A stretch of 64,000 nucleotides of DNA from Rossellomorea vietnamensis (GTDB lineage Bacteria > Bacillota > Bacilli > Bacillales > Bacillaceae_B): contig NZ_VTEH01000021.1 in the NCBI RefSeq assembly GCF_008180615.1, positions 1 to 64,000 of the forward strand. Direction: 5' to 3'. The position numbers were made by a program, and so were the translations under genes. Below, piece by piece: positions 51,490-60,758 of this stretch. The notes beneath the pieces were generated by a model. It was not told the DNA's origin. It ran no database searches and was given only the letters and a program-made list of their open reading frames with translations. How positions within the stretch are numbered: the first letter of the stretch is position 1; the number at the start of each line of letters is the position of its first letter.

Positions 51490-51620
51490 TAGAAAAGAAA
51501 ATAGTGAAAGTCACCGTAGCGTTTTTGTTCGGGGACATAAGAATATTTTACCTTATAAGAACAGTGGTCGTTTTTACTTTATTCAGTGCCACAGAAAAAA
51601 GAGAGTGATAATCATATAAA

Positions 51621-51651
51621 GATAAGGTTCAAGCTGAGCTTGAACCTTATC
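51621..51651. terminator. Bidirectional hairpin between convergent genes
   Basis: GATAAGGTTCAAGC pairs perfectly with GCTTGAACCTTATC around TGA, a 14-base stem. T-runs are weak on both sides, but the location between convergent stops supports termination. Confidence 0.7.
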
Positions 51652-51664
51652 TAGTTAAAAAGTA

Positions 51665-52309
51665 TTAATTACAATCAGGCAAAATATGGACAATTACATA
51701 GGTTGCCGTAATTTTATCACCAATTTGACATAGACTGCATCTAACCGCGAAAGAGAATACCTCGCCATTACAAAAGTCAGGACACACGTCCACTTCATCC
51801 AGCGGAGTATAACAGAGAACCTCATCTACACAGGTAGATCCTGGGCAAATAAACGGTCTTACTTCCTGATCGTTACAATTTTGATTACCATCATTAAAGT
51901 AGGTGTTCAAGTCAAATGTGAGATAGTAGTTGAGCGGACCTGTTGCTCTTACTTCATTTACAGTTGCAGCATCCGGAAGGATTCCACAATCTGTAACAGC
52001 CGCTACAGTCGTTGGGGAGATACAGCATTCCAGGGAAAAAGGATCATTAATAACTCTTGAAAAAAGAGGTGGAGTGCTAATGATAGTGCCCCCAGCATTT
52101 GGCAGTTCGATTGTACATTGATCCAGAACCACTGCAAAACAATCCGCAGCCTGATTCTCTACCTGATCAAGAGCCACTTGCAATGACGCTGATAGTTCAA
52201 AATCACCTGCATCTTTTGCTTCTAGCATAGCTTCTCTTAAACTGCTGAGTACTAAGTTCAATTGCTCTCTCTTATCTGTCTGTTTTGCCACCCTTTTGTT
52301 GTTGGTCAA
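51665..52309 (-). CDS. Cysteine-rich coat/exosporium-like protein
   Basis: 214 residues from TTG 52309, chosen because AAAGGAG is eight bases upstream. After a charged N-terminal region (MTNNKRVAKQTDKREQLNLV) comes a long helix and then a Cys-rich part with CFAVVLDQCTIELPNAGG, LECCISPTTV, CGILPDA, CNDQEVRPFICPGSTCVDEV, CPDFCNG and VRCSLCQIGD. Many similar Cys-rich proteins form or decorate the spore surface or exosporium in Bacillus. Localisation and role are inferred. Convergent with the EamA gene. Confidence 0.6.
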   Translation of the reverse strand: MTNNKRVAKQTDKREQLNLVLSSLREAMLEAKDAGDFELSASLQVALDQVENQAADCFAVVLDQCTIELPNAGGTIISTPPLFSRVINDPFSLECCISPTTVAAVTDCGILPDAATVNEVRATGPLNYYLTFDLNTYFNDGNQNCNDQEVRPFICPGSTCVDEVLCYTPLDEVDVCPDFCNGEVFSFAVRCSLCQIGDKITATYVIVHILPDCN

Positions 52310-52511
52310 CTTAAAAACTCCTTTATAATATATTTCTATTTCTCTACTAGAGTATTCAAGACAACCTGTCATGCTTGGGTGGTTTACCTTTCGAATGATC
52401 CATTCTTTGAAAATGAGATTTTTACCTAAAACAAGAATCTCGAGTTTAAAAGAATCGCCAAAAAATTTTTAAGCTGCTGCTGCAGTACTGTTTCGTCATC
52501 ATGTTAACCGA

Positions 52512-53048
52512 TTATTCGGGGGATTTAGGGCCTGGTGGTAATCTTCTCCTTACCACTTTTGTTTCGTTAGAACCTTTTTCAGCCATTGACTCTCGTTCAT
52601 TCATCACCACTCTATTTTCAAGATGAAGTATTTTTTTATAGAGATTATCCTTTATTAGCTCTGTATTTTCCAAAAAGCTGGCTTCTGTAATAAATTCACT
52701 GTGACTTAATTCGTTGATTGTTAAGGCTTGAGCAGCTAATTCTTTTTCGAACCTTTCCATTCGCTTTTCAAGGAAATCTATCTTTTTTTGGCTTTCCAAG
52801 ATCGCTTTGAGTGAATCGTTAAATATAACTGCAATATCATAAACATTTGCTAAGGCAAGTTCGATGTTTTTGTAATTTTCAACTCTTTCAAGTAAAAGGT
52901 CATTTTCCATTTCGAGCTTTTCAATTCTTGATGTTAATTGAAGATGGTCTTTTGAATACTCCTCTTTTCTTTTCCCGTCCTTCTTTGTTTTCTTTTCAAT
53001 TTGCGCTTCCAGCAGGGAAAGCCATGTTTCTGTCGTATTTATCTTCAC
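52512..53048 (-). CDS. Coiled-coil protein, unknown function
   Basis: 178 residues, nearly all helical and charged: IEKKTKKDGKRKEEYSKDHL, then a heptad-rich QLTSRIEKLEMENDLLLERV (39-58) and KKIDFLEKRMERFEKELAAQ (about 87-107), and a Pro-rich basic tail RRRLPPGPKSPE. Soluble coiled coil of Bacillus type, perhaps a coat or sporulation-related scaffold given the neighbours, but I do not recognise the family. AGGTGA precedes ATG. The next minus-strand gene downstream, the coat-like one, is about 200 bases away. Confidence 0.55.
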   Translation of the reverse strand: MKINTTETWLSLLEAQIEKKTKKDGKRKEEYSKDHLQLTSRIEKLEMENDLLLERVENYKNIELALANVYDIAVIFNDSLKAILESQKKIDFLEKRMERFEKELAAQALTINELSHSEFITEASFLENTELIKDNLYKKILHLENRVVMNERESMAEKGSNETKVVRRRLPPGPKSPE

Positions 53049-53340
53049 CTGAATCCACCTCTCTCTCTTTGAGTTAGTATATGTTGGGCAGGGCTGTGGT
53101 GATTATGGTTCCTTCCATACAAATGTTTTAGGATCATTTTTTCGTACCCCATTTTAACTAGCAGCAAAGTTGCAAAAAGAACCAAATGAAAAGGTCGAAC
53201 TTTATATAGGGGAGAGACTGACCTATGAGGTTTAATTATTGCAGAAGTTTTCGTATTTAGCATCAAGATTCCCCATTTGCAACTTCTGGTTACCTTCATA
53301 CACTGATAGTAAGAAACCGGGAATGAAAAGGGTGATAAAA
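53049..53340. other. Divergent spacer
   Basis: About 290 bases between the coiled-coil gene and the glycine-rich repeat gene. Nothing specific beyond the two ribosome sites. Confidence 0.25.
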
Positions 53341-53955
53341 GTGGATGATTACTACAGTACATTGCTTGAAACGGCAGGAGGGTGGATCCAGGCAGGAGGA
53401 GCTGCAATTGTTTCTGTCGGCGGGACGACTTTAGCCAGCACTTCAGAAGACTCTTCGGTGGAAAAGGGCTTAAAGCTCGTTGCCCTTGGAAATGGGATTG
53501 AAGCATCGGGAAACGCCCTTCAAGCTATAGGAAGAGAAAAAGCTTCTTTTGAAAAACGAACGACTCTTACTATCCTCGGTGCATGGCTTCAGGCAGCTGG
53601 GAACATTACTAATGTTGCTGCAGCCCTTCTTATTCTAGACGAAGAGGAAGAAAACGGGTTCAAGCTTGACGTCGTAGGAGACTCTGTTCAATTTCTAGGA
53701 GCCCTGAGTGAAACAGCAGGATTACGTTCATCAGAAGAGACACCTTTCTTAAAGACTTTGGTTTCAGGCAATCTCATCCAATCATTCGGACTCCTCATTG
53801 AAGCAATAGGAGCTTTGTACAATGTTAAGGGTCAAATTAAGTTGGGGGAAAGAATCAAAGCAATAGGAAATTACATTCAAACAGCAGGAGTGACGATTGC
53901 TGCGATCGGATTGACGGAGAAATTAGAATCAGAAGTGCAGCCATTCTTTCATTAA
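53341..53955 (+). CDS. Glycine/alanine-rich repetitive membrane-associated protein (DUF6944-like)
   Basis: 204 residues from GTG 53341, with AAAGGGTGA seven bases upstream. The protein consists of repeats of about 35-40 residues: LETAGGWIQAGGAAIVSVGG, KLVALGNGIEASGNALQAIG, LTILGAWLQAAGNITNVAAA, LDVVGDSVQFLGALSETAGL, LVSGNLIQSFGLLIEAIGAL and IKAIGNYIQTAGVTIAAIGL. The repeats share G-(N/A)-x-(I/L)-Q-x-(A/L)-G. This resembles the repetitive DUF6944 proteins of Bacillus, function unknown. A membrane-lying amphipathic solenoid is a guess. Confidence 0.55.
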   Translation: MDDYYSTLLETAGGWIQAGGAAIVSVGGTTLASTSEDSSVEKGLKLVALGNGIEASGNALQAIGREKASFEKRTTLTILGAWLQAAGNITNVAAALLILDEEEENGFKLDVVGDSVQFLGALSETAGLRSSEETPFLKTLVSGNLIQSFGLLIEAIGALYNVKGQIKLGERIKAIGNYIQTAGVTIAAIGLTEKLESEVQPFFH

Positions 53956-54066
53956 GGAAGTGAAAACTTTTAACATTGTGTGATTGCTTATTTATGGAGG
54001 AGTTTGAAAGTAGTCTAAGTAATTGCCTTATTAGAAGGGAACTGTTTATTGTTCCATGAGACCTCT

Positions 54067-54861
54067 TTAATTTTCTACACGTTTTTCTAACTTAAAGATG
54101 CGCTTATCCATGTGAGTTAGTCTGCTATTGAGGTAATCAAATTCAGACTCAGTGTATTTACGAGAAGTCTTTAACAAAGCAACTACATCCTGAGTTTGGG
54201 ATGCTTCAATCCTGTCTACAGTTTCTTGTACTTTATCAACAGAGCCTTCTATACTTCTATAAGATTCCTCTAGGTTTCCGACAGAACCTTCTAACCCATT
54301 AACAGTGCCTTCTACGTTTCCGACAGAATCTTTTAAACCATTAACAGTGCCCTTTAAACTTTCAAAAGACCCTTCTAAGTTTCCGACAGAACCTTCTAAC
54401 CCATTAACAGTGCCTTCTACGTTTCCGACAGAACCTTCTAACCCATTAACAGTGCCTTCTACTTTTCCGACTGAATCTTTTAAACCATTAACAGTGCCCT
54501 TTAAACTTTCAAAAGACCCTTCTAAGTTTCCGACAGAACCTTCTAAACCACTAACAGTGCCCTTTAAACTTTCAAAAGACCCTTCTAAGTTTCCGACAGA
54601 ACCTTCTAGACCACTAACAGTCCCTTCCATACTTTTAAAAGAACCTTTTAAACCATTAACAGTGCCCTTTAAACTTTCAAAAGACCTTTCTAAGTTTCCG
54701 ACAGAACCTTTTAACCCAGTAACAGAGCCTTCTAACCTTCTATAAGAGCCCTCCAAGTTTCCGACAGAACCTTCAACTTTCTCAAGTCTTCCATTCATTT
54801 CAACTATCACTCTTTGACCTTGTCTTAATTCGAGCAATATTTGATTCAATACTTCTTCCAT
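54067..54861 (-). CDS. Long coiled-coil protein built from heptad repeats
   Basis: 264 residues from ATG 54861, which follows AAGGAGGTG. N-terminus MEEVLNQILLELRQGQRVIV, then about 190 residues of near-perfect 7-residue units (LEGSVGN, LEGSFES, LKGTVNG), and a C-terminus with DVVALLKTSRKYTESEFDYL. The DNA is a tandem array of 21-bp units in 42/84-bp groups, so the length may vary by recombination. The heptads predict a trimeric or dimeric rod. Similar C-terminal parts occur in small Bacillus proteins of unknown function. Confidence 0.65.
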   Translation of the reverse strand: MEEVLNQILLELRQGQRVIVEMNGRLEKVEGSVGNLEGSYRRLEGSVTGLKGSVGNLERSFESLKGTVNGLKGSFKSMEGTVSGLEGSVGNLEGSFESLKGTVSGLEGSVGNLEGSFESLKGTVNGLKDSVGKVEGTVNGLEGSVGNVEGTVNGLEGSVGNLEGSFESLKGTVNGLKDSVGNVEGTVNGLEGSVGNLEESYRSIEGSVDKVQETVDRIEASQTQDVVALLKTSRKYTESEFDYLNSRLTHMDKRIFKLEKRVEN

Positions 54862-55231
54862 TTTTAACACCTCCTTTTTTTGTATTATAGCACAGTGGTC
54901 CAAGGGGAGCGGTAGTTATTTTTTTGAAGTATTTTGTTAAATTCGTGGTTGGTTAAGATTAAAATTTAAGTGATTTTGTCTTAAATCAGTGACCTTTAAG
55001 GTAGGCAGAAAGGAGCTGCTCTCCCTTTGAAACCTGAAAAAATTAGTATCCAGGGATTTCTGATAGCACTTCGTATTACAATCTTTCATTGTTCAGAAGT
55101 TTCATCGCTTCATGTTTGGTATAATGATTTCTATAATCTATTAAGGTCCGATATCATGTATTGATCTAACTACTGATGCTATGAAAAGTAGATATAGGTT
55201 CTTATTAATTTCAAATGAAGAAGGTGTTAGA
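54862..55231. other. Divergent intergenic region
   Basis: 370 bases between the heptad-repeat gene and the SEC-C gene. No RNA or repeat recognised. Confidence 0.25.
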
Positions 55232-56431
55232 GTGGCAGACAAGCAGCTGCAGGCAGCGATGAAAAATATTCTGTCAGGATTGAACAATATGAAAGAGGAA
55301 CATGAAAAGAGCAGATTTATCAAGTTTTGGAGTGATATAACCATTCCTCTTAAGTTGAAGGATGCATTAGGAAACTTTAAAAAATATGAATTAGACGACA
55401 TACGGAAGGCGCACGATATTCAAGGCGTCAGCAGTTTGAAGAAGGCCGATTTGCAGAAGGTTTTGGAAGAAAGGATCTTGTCTCTAGGAAACCTTTACTT
55501 GCTTTGGGACGAAGAGCGTTTCGGGTGGCTTATCAAAGCAGCTAGCAACGGAGGGCACGTGTCTGCAGGCAGTCTCGGATGGGAGCAGGTTGAATATCTC
55601 CGTACAACCGGCCTGATTTATTCTGGTACTTACAATGGTGAAAAGAGTCTGGTTGTTCCTCAAGAATTGATAACTGCAATACTAGAGCTGAATAAGGATG
55701 AAAATGCCACCTCGGTTATAAGAAGAAATACTGAATGGATTAAGCTGACAAAAGGGCTGCTGTATTATTATGGGACCTTAAGTTTTACAGTTCTTATTGA
55801 GATGCTGGAAAAATACACAGGGAAAGCTTTGCCGATTAGAGAGTACCTATATGTTATTCATGAGGCTAATGCTTATCGGCGCAAGGATATTCGTATAGAT
55901 GACAATGGCTATTCCGATAAAAGGGTTATGGATCCTAAGAAGGTCAAGGAGGAGCATAAGTCCAGAAGCAATGTTGCATATTATCCTTTTACGAAAGATC
56001 AGCTTCTGACGGCAGGGGAGCAAAACTTTACCGACAGGAATCGAAGTTACTTACAATTCGTCCGCTTTCTTACTGCTAACTTTTCGGTTGAAAAGGATAT
56101 CGCTGAACAGATCGTGGAAGAGTGTACTTATGCCGTAAGAATTGATCAAGGACCTAATGAGGTCATGCAGTATTTAAGCCGTCATCTGGAAATGGATTCT
56201 ATGGAAACTCTTCAGGAAGTAGCCGACCATGTTGTTCACCTCATGAATAATACAAGACAATGGATCTTGAAGGGGTACACTCCTGCAGAACTGGGACGCC
56301 TGGAACGAAATCATCTGCAGCCTGTTCCTTCGAAAGAAATAAATAGAGTAAAAGAAGAGAGGAAGGCTGGCCGCAATGACCGTTGTCCGTGTGGAAGCGG
56401 CAAGAAGTATAAGAAGTGTTGTGGTGCCTGA
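55232..56431 (+). CDS. SEC-C motif protein with SAP/Rho-N-like domain
   Basis: 399 residues from GTG 55232, five bases after AAGGTG; ATG 55181 upstream lacks a ribosome site. The C-terminus is a SEC-C zinc finger (NDRCPCGSGKKYKKCCGA), the type found in SecA and YecA. Residues about 50-80 (YELDDIRKAHDIQGVSSLKK, ADLQKVLEERI) look like a SAP/Rho N-terminal helix-extended-helix, which binds nucleic acids. The central 250 residues are helical and unassigned. Proteins of this design are frequent and uncharacterised in Bacillaceae. Confidence 0.65.
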   Translation: MADKQLQAAMKNILSGLNNMKEEHEKSRFIKFWSDITIPLKLKDALGNFKKYELDDIRKAHDIQGVSSLKKADLQKVLEERILSLGNLYLLWDEERFGWLIKAASNGGHVSAGSLGWEQVEYLRTTGLIYSGTYNGEKSLVVPQELITAILELNKDENATSVIRRNTEWIKLTKGLLYYYGTLSFTVLIEMLEKYTGKALPIREYLYVIHEANAYRRKDIRIDDNGYSDKRVMDPKKVKEEHKSRSNVAYYPFTKDQLLTAGEQNFTDRNRSYLQFVRFLTANFSVEKDIAEQIVEECTYAVRIDQGPNEVMQYLSRHLEMDSMETLQEVADHVVHLMNNTRQWILKGYTPAELGRLERNHLQPVPSKEINRVKEERKAGRNDRCPCGSGKKYKKCCGA

Positions 56432-57097
56432 ATCTTTTGCTGACTTTTCGAGATGAGAAGTCGCTTTTTTGAATAAAAATTATTGAAACTGTCTATTTTT
56501 GGCTCTTTTCGTAAACTTTGTTGCTATTTAATATTAATTTGTGAAAAAACCCCCATCTTATGGGGAATGTCCTGGTAAGCAGGAAAAAAAAGCTACTCCC
56601 TCCGTCTGGAGAAAAAACCTTAGTATCCCCGGGGAGATCCGAAAGCAACAATGTATACGAATTGGTCTTTTTTTATTACCTTCCTAGATAGGTAGAACAA
56701 ACATTGCTCGATAGGTCAGAGTTCGGCGTGCGAATATTAAAAGTGTTCTCAATGAGGGTTCTAGAGGCCCAAGAAACGGGGAAATCAGCGATGAAGGGAG
56801 TCAAGGAGAATTATAGAGATTTATGAAGCATAGCCCTTTTACCAAGAGGGTTAAAATTCCCAGGTGAAACAGCTGTAACTTTAATTAAACATATGCAAAT
56901 TATTAATTTGAATTCTATCAAGCAGTTTAGTTTGTATCTGAGTGAACGTATATAGATTAGTGAGACGGATTTTTTACATTTTCATTTTGGCGGATAGAAA
57001 GAACTGTGCTTTGGGAGATTATCTGTATGTTCCTGGGAGGGTGGTTATTTCAGAAATTTTGATCGTGCTGTTGACAAACAGCATCCTTCCAAAACAG
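56432..57097. other. Intergenic region with MITE-like element
   Basis: 666 bases. Contains the MITE-like copy 2 (56501-56672). The rest is AT-rich with no gene. Confidence 0.45.
56501..56672 (+). repeat. MITE-like element, copy 2
   Basis: The left end GGCTCTTTTCGTAAACTTTG and the right end AAAGCAACAATGTATACGAA are inverted repeats of about 20 bases. Internal hairpin CCCCCATCTTATGGGG. About 170 bases, no coding capacity. Same family as 15362-15511 and 61255-61445. Confidence 0.7.
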
Positions 57098-57644
57098 TCA
57101 GCTAAAGTGCTTCCTGATCTGAAACGTCCCTTTCACAAGTAGGTTGCCATAAGATTCCAGAGAGCGCCAGATTGTTTCATAGGGATTGCTGTGAATGCTG
57201 GCAAATATGATAGAAGAAATAATCAGCATGACATATCTGATTCTATGAGAAGGTACCATCAGCAGAAGTCCTCTGTACAAAAATTCTTCACCAATGGGTA
57301 CAAGTACACAAACTCGATACAACAATATTAATAAGAAAAGGATCCTGAAAACCAGCAGTGGCTTTTATTAAAAGGAACACGACAAACAGAACGGAGAAAA
57401 TCCAAGCGTAGGTTTTTTTATCTTTCAGCACACTAACCTTAAATAAGTGGTTATACTGTTCTTTGAAAATCACTAAAAGCAGCATGAAAAACAGAATGAC
57501 AGCCAGCCGGTTTTCCAACTTAAACCTTAGAGCATCTGGAATATCTTCTAAAAATAATTCAGGTAATTTGATACTTTCGAATAGAAAGGCTATTGTTGTC
57601 AATGTGATCAGCAGGACTGTCTTCTTAATAATGGTCAACTTCAT
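57098..57644 (-). pseudogene. Frameshifted CPBP/CAAX-type membrane protease gene
   Basis: Minus strand. The first frame (57644 downward) encodes about 110 residues with three membrane spans (LITLTTIAFLFESIKLPELF, FFMLLLVIFKEQ, WIFSVLFVVFLLIKATAGF). The glutamate motif GEEFLYRGLL and FASIHS are in another frame (57325 downward). One indel near 57310 separates them. The C-terminal part after FASIHS is also lost (ends VKGTFQIRKHFS). CPBP proteins are glutamic intramembrane proteases; this copy is likely inactive. Confidence 0.65.
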
Positions 57645-57706
57645 TCAGCTTATTTCCTCTCCTAAACCTTTGTTTTGCTGAGAACCTTAACCAGGGAGGA
57701 ATATCA

Positions 57707-57919
57707 CTACTCAAATCGGCCGCGTTTCTTTTTTCGCTCAAGGTAATCTTCATACAATAATTCATAACAAACCTCTGCAGCTTCTATAGGGTCTTTACCC
57801 TGAACAAGTACCTCTTTATATTCAGCGATATAGCCATCCTTTATTTTTTTCACCCATACTGTAACATTAGGACTCTTCTCTTTTCCTGGCACCAGAAAAA
57901 GCGCAAACTGTTTCATCAT
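57707..57919 (-). CDS. Conserved hypothetical small protein
   Basis: About 70 residues; AAGGGAG precedes ATG 57919 (a second ATG follows directly). Pattern: FALFLVPGKEKSPNVTVWVK then GYIAEYKEVLVQGKDPIEAA and CYELLYEDYLERKKKRGRFE. Strand-strand-helix with a basic end. No recognised function. Upstream and downstream genes are unrelated. Confidence 0.55.
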   Translation of the reverse strand: MMKQFALFLVPGKEKSPNVTVWVKKIKDGYIAEYKEVLVQGKDPIEAAEVCYELLYEDYLERKKKRGRFE

Positions 57920-58098
57920 CAACACTCCCTTTACAACATTTTACCATTTTTTTTGCCCGAGGATTCATTTTTTCTTAAAAGTCCTTTTCATAGTTTGATA
58001 AATGTTAAATATGCTCTCTATTAAAGATTTTTTAGTCTATGATACACTAGAGCTGGAAAAACTTGATTAGTTAATATGAAATTAGTATTGGAGGGCGT

Positions 58099-59229
58099 AT
58101 GACAATTCTAAAAGAAAAACTCAGTCAGATAACAAATTACATAGATACAACTTTAAATGAGCATGGAGGAATTGGTGCAGCTGTTTCAATAGTAAAAGAT
58201 TCAGAAATTGTTTTTTCTCAAGGATTTGGCCACTCTCAGATTCAACCAGTAAATAAATCTATAGACGAAGATACAATGATGAGCATTCAAAGTATTTCTA
58301 AGAATTTTATGGCGCTTTCCATCATGCAGCTTGTTGAAGATAAGAAGGTTTCTTTGCACGATCCCGTTGTTCGATTTTTGCCCTATTTCAGAACCAAGGA
58401 GAAACAGCAAAGTGACACGATTACGATCCGTCATATTTTATCGCATACGGCAGGATTTCCTGCAGATTTAGGAATTGCTAATATGACTGCTCCTAATGTT
58501 AGAGAAATCTTTTCTGATACTCCAACAGAATTTCAGGAAGCATTGGATCATTATAAACTGACAGAAGAAGATCTTAATAGCATCACCAGCCGTGAAGATA
58601 TCACCAGATGGTTTGAAAATGTCGAATTAGAATACCCGGTCGGAAAGGGCTGGAATTATTGCACAGATGCTTATGTGATCCTCGCTGATTTGTTTGAAAA
58701 GGTTACTGGAGAGTGTTGGGAGACACAACTGAGGGACAGTGTTCTCACGTCATTGAACATGGAAAGAACAACGTGGAAGCCGGAAACAGTAGAAAGTGAT
58801 GCAAACAGCGCTAGATATTATTTGGGAAAGGATAAAGTAGAGACTCCTTTTCCACAGCATCCTTTATCGGCTCCAATTGGATATTTATATTCAAGTGCCT
58901 GCGATCTGGCGAAGTACTTGTTATTTCATTTAAACGGCGAACCGACCATATTGCGGACAGAATACATCAAAGAAATGCAAGAACCAGTCCACCTTGTTAG
59001 TAAAGAGTGGCGATTCGGAAGCGAAGTAAGAAGCTACGGGCTTGCCTGGTTTACTGATATGTATAAGGGCTATAAGGTGGTAGAACATGGCGGGGGACAA
59101 ATGGCTGTAAGGTCTTTAATAAGCATGGTCCCCGAATTAAACCTGGGAGTGGTCGTCTTACTCAACTTTGATGGAACAGTTCATCATGATATTTGCGATA
59201 AAATTATTGATACTTTTATAGATAACTGA
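58099..59229 (+). CDS. Serine beta-lactamase-like hydrolase (PF00144 type)
   Basis: 376 residues. The SxxK nucleophile is S65-ISK68 (MSIQSISKNF), the third motif is EHGGGQMAVRS. The YxN motif expected near 187 is Y187-C-T189 (NYCTDAYVILADLFEKVTG), so the Asn is replaced. No signal peptide, so it is cytoplasmic. The family includes esterases, D-peptidases and beta-lactamase-like enzymes; the substrate is unknown. GGAGGG precedes ATG. Confidence 0.8.
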   Translation: MTILKEKLSQITNYIDTTLNEHGGIGAAVSIVKDSEIVFSQGFGHSQIQPVNKSIDEDTMMSIQSISKNFMALSIMQLVEDKKVSLHDPVVRFLPYFRTKEKQQSDTITIRHILSHTAGFPADLGIANMTAPNVREIFSDTPTEFQEALDHYKLTEEDLNSITSREDITRWFENVELEYPVGKGWNYCTDAYVILADLFEKVTGECWETQLRDSVLTSLNMERTTWKPETVESDANSARYYLGKDKVETPFPQHPLSAPIGYLYSSACDLAKYLLFHLNGEPTILRTEYIKEMQEPVHLVSKEWRFGSEVRSYGLAWFTDMYKGYKVVEHGGGQMAVRSLISMVPELNLGVVVLLNFDGTVHHDICDKIIDTFIDN

Positions 59230-59352
59230 TTATTTCTAAACAATCAAGTACTATAGCGAATCACTGCACGATTTTTGCAATGGCTAAATGGAATGATATC
59301 ACCAAAGATTCCTTATACATAGAATATAAGGAAAACAAGGGGTGAGAAAGCT

Positions 59353-59709
59353 GTGAATTTCAATATGTCTTCTGCAAAGCTGCTGGCATTGAACTTACAA
59401 GGGTTTTTAGATTTAGTGGATCGAACATACCGGCAACATTCATTCATCGTTTTGAATCAGGATATTTTATATCGGCTGAAGCTGCTGGTGGAGGAATTCA
59501 GGCTTCAGGTATTAACCGATGAGCTGGTACGGTTAACTAAATATGAGGACGAAGAAAGACAAACTCTGGTGAACATCGAGAAAGTTCATGAAAAGGTCTT
59601 AATTATAGAAGAATACATCGAGAATAATTATGATGATTTGTTTCTTTTTTCCGGCAGGGTACATAGCATTAGGTCTATCATTGATTCGATTGGCAAGGGG
59701 AAAGGATAA
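59353..59709 (+). CDS. Hypothetical helical protein
   Basis: 118 residues, GTG start seven bases after AAGGGGTGA. Helical throughout (LLALNLQGFLDLVDRTYRQH, LKLLVEEFRLQVLTDELVRL, KVHEKVLIIEEYIENNYDDL). No recognised family. No co-transcribed neighbour is clear; a terminator is found 150 bases downstream, and no coding frame in between is convincing. Confidence 0.5.
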   Translation: MNFNMSSAKLLALNLQGFLDLVDRTYRQHSFIVLNQDILYRLKLLVEEFRLQVLTDELVRLTKYEDEERQTLVNIEKVHEKVLIIEEYIENNYDDLFLFSGRVHSIRSIIDSIGKGKG

Positions 59710-59858
59710 GCATGACAGTAGAATGAACTCCTTAATGTTCCGTCGTTTCTGCCTTTTATTAGATCACTTCAGTCTGAAAAGGAAGGTTCAGATTACTGAA
59801 GAGTTACAAAATTTAAGTAATCTCCAGGGGATCTCAGCAAGAATATCGTTAAGTGAAA

Positions 59859-59900
59859 AAAAGGAGTGTCCTCATCAAAATGATTAGACACTCCTTTTAA
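59859..59900 (+). terminator. Terminator downstream of the hypothetical gene
   Basis: AAAAGGAGTGTC pairs with GACACTCCTTTT around a 16-base loop. Confidence 0.75.
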
Positions 59901-59951
59901 TGTGCAATTGTTAGTTTAGTACTCAAAAACAGAACCCGTAAGAAGTTTTCC

Positions 59952-60752
59952 TTACGCTTGTTCTTTGAACTTCGCAATAATGCCTTCTATATCAGAGGAG
60001 ATGTCATCAATATGGTCATAAGCCTCTTCCGACCGCAGCATTCTCCTGATCAGCTTTCTTGTATCTTCTGTGATGGTTAATTCTTCTTCCCAAGATCGTT
60101 CTTGCTTGGAATCTGGTTGAAAGTTGGAATAGAGCAAAAAGAGAAGAAAGTGTCCTAACGCATAATAATCACTTTTATATGAGTGTTCACGAAAAAGGTC
60201 TTTTTCAGAAGTTTCATCTGGTAAGGACTGAGTATGAGACTTCTCGCCAAATACAGCAAGGCCAAAGTCGATAACATGAATGCCCTTTTCGTTAATAATA
60301 ATATTGGGCAGGCGCAGGTCGCGATGGATGCACTGACTCTCATGCAGGTATTGAACGATTGAAGTAACCTGCATGAGAATGGAGAGGCTCTCTTTTTCAG
60401 AATAAATGCAAGCTTCATTCAAAATGAGGTCTTCAAAATTCACCCCTTGGATATGCTCCATTACAAGGTACACATTTTCTCTCTCTTGAAAGAGATCAAT
60501 CTTTTTGGGTATGGAGGGGTGATCCAGCTTGGAAAGGGTTTCCGCCTCTTCAATAAGCATCCCTTCACAATTTTTTCCTTTTCGCTTTCTGTTCCGCTTA
60601 ACAACAACGATTTCATGCTTCTTTTTATCAGAAGCCAAATAGACCTGACCGTAGCTTCCTTGCCCAATAAAATGGAGAATGCTGTATCTTTCATTAAGGG
60701 TCGTTCCTTTTTTAAGAGGGAGGGTCCATAAGTTTTTAAGAAAGTGAATCAT
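59952..60752 (-). CDS. Hanks-type Ser/Thr protein kinase (YrzF-like)
   Basis: 266 residues, cytoplasmic, with no receptor part. Kinase motifs: glycine loop GQGSYGQVY (30-38), Lys52 in VVVKRN, catalytic loop HRDLRLPN (H143, D145, N150) and D162-FG. The Lys usually following HRDLK is Arg. It resembles the small YrzF kinase of B. subtilis. Its ATG is 6 bases after the stop of a tiny Ser-rich gene and has no ribosome site of its own, so translation is probably coupled. The unit sits downstream of a manganese riboswitch on the same strand. Confidence 0.85.
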   Translation of the reverse strand: MIHFLKNLWTLPLKKGTTLNERYSILHFIGQGSYGQVYLASDKKKHEIVVVKRNRKRKGKNCEGMLIEEAETLSKLDHPSIPKKIDLFQERENVYLVMEHIQGVNFEDLILNEACIYSEKESLSILMQVTSIVQYLHESQCIHRDLRLPNIIINEKGIHVIDFGLAVFGEKSHTQSLPDETSEKDLFREHSYKSDYYALGHFLLFLLYSNFQPDSKQERSWEEELTITEDTRKLIRRMLRSEEAYDHIDDISSDIEGIIAKFKEQA

Positions 60753-60758
60753 TTGTTA

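Noticed and set aside
54305..54745. 146-codon plus-strand frame antisense to the heptad-repeat gene
   Set aside because: It is the mirror of the tandem repeat; the minus strand has the ribosome site, start and sensible heptad sequence.
56942..57142. 66-codon plus-strand frame
   Set aside because: No ribosome site and antisense to the CPBP pseudogene end.
59630..59887. 85-codon plus-strand frame after the hypothetical helical gene
   Set aside because: Overlaps the preceding gene deeply, has no ribosome site and reads through a terminator arm.
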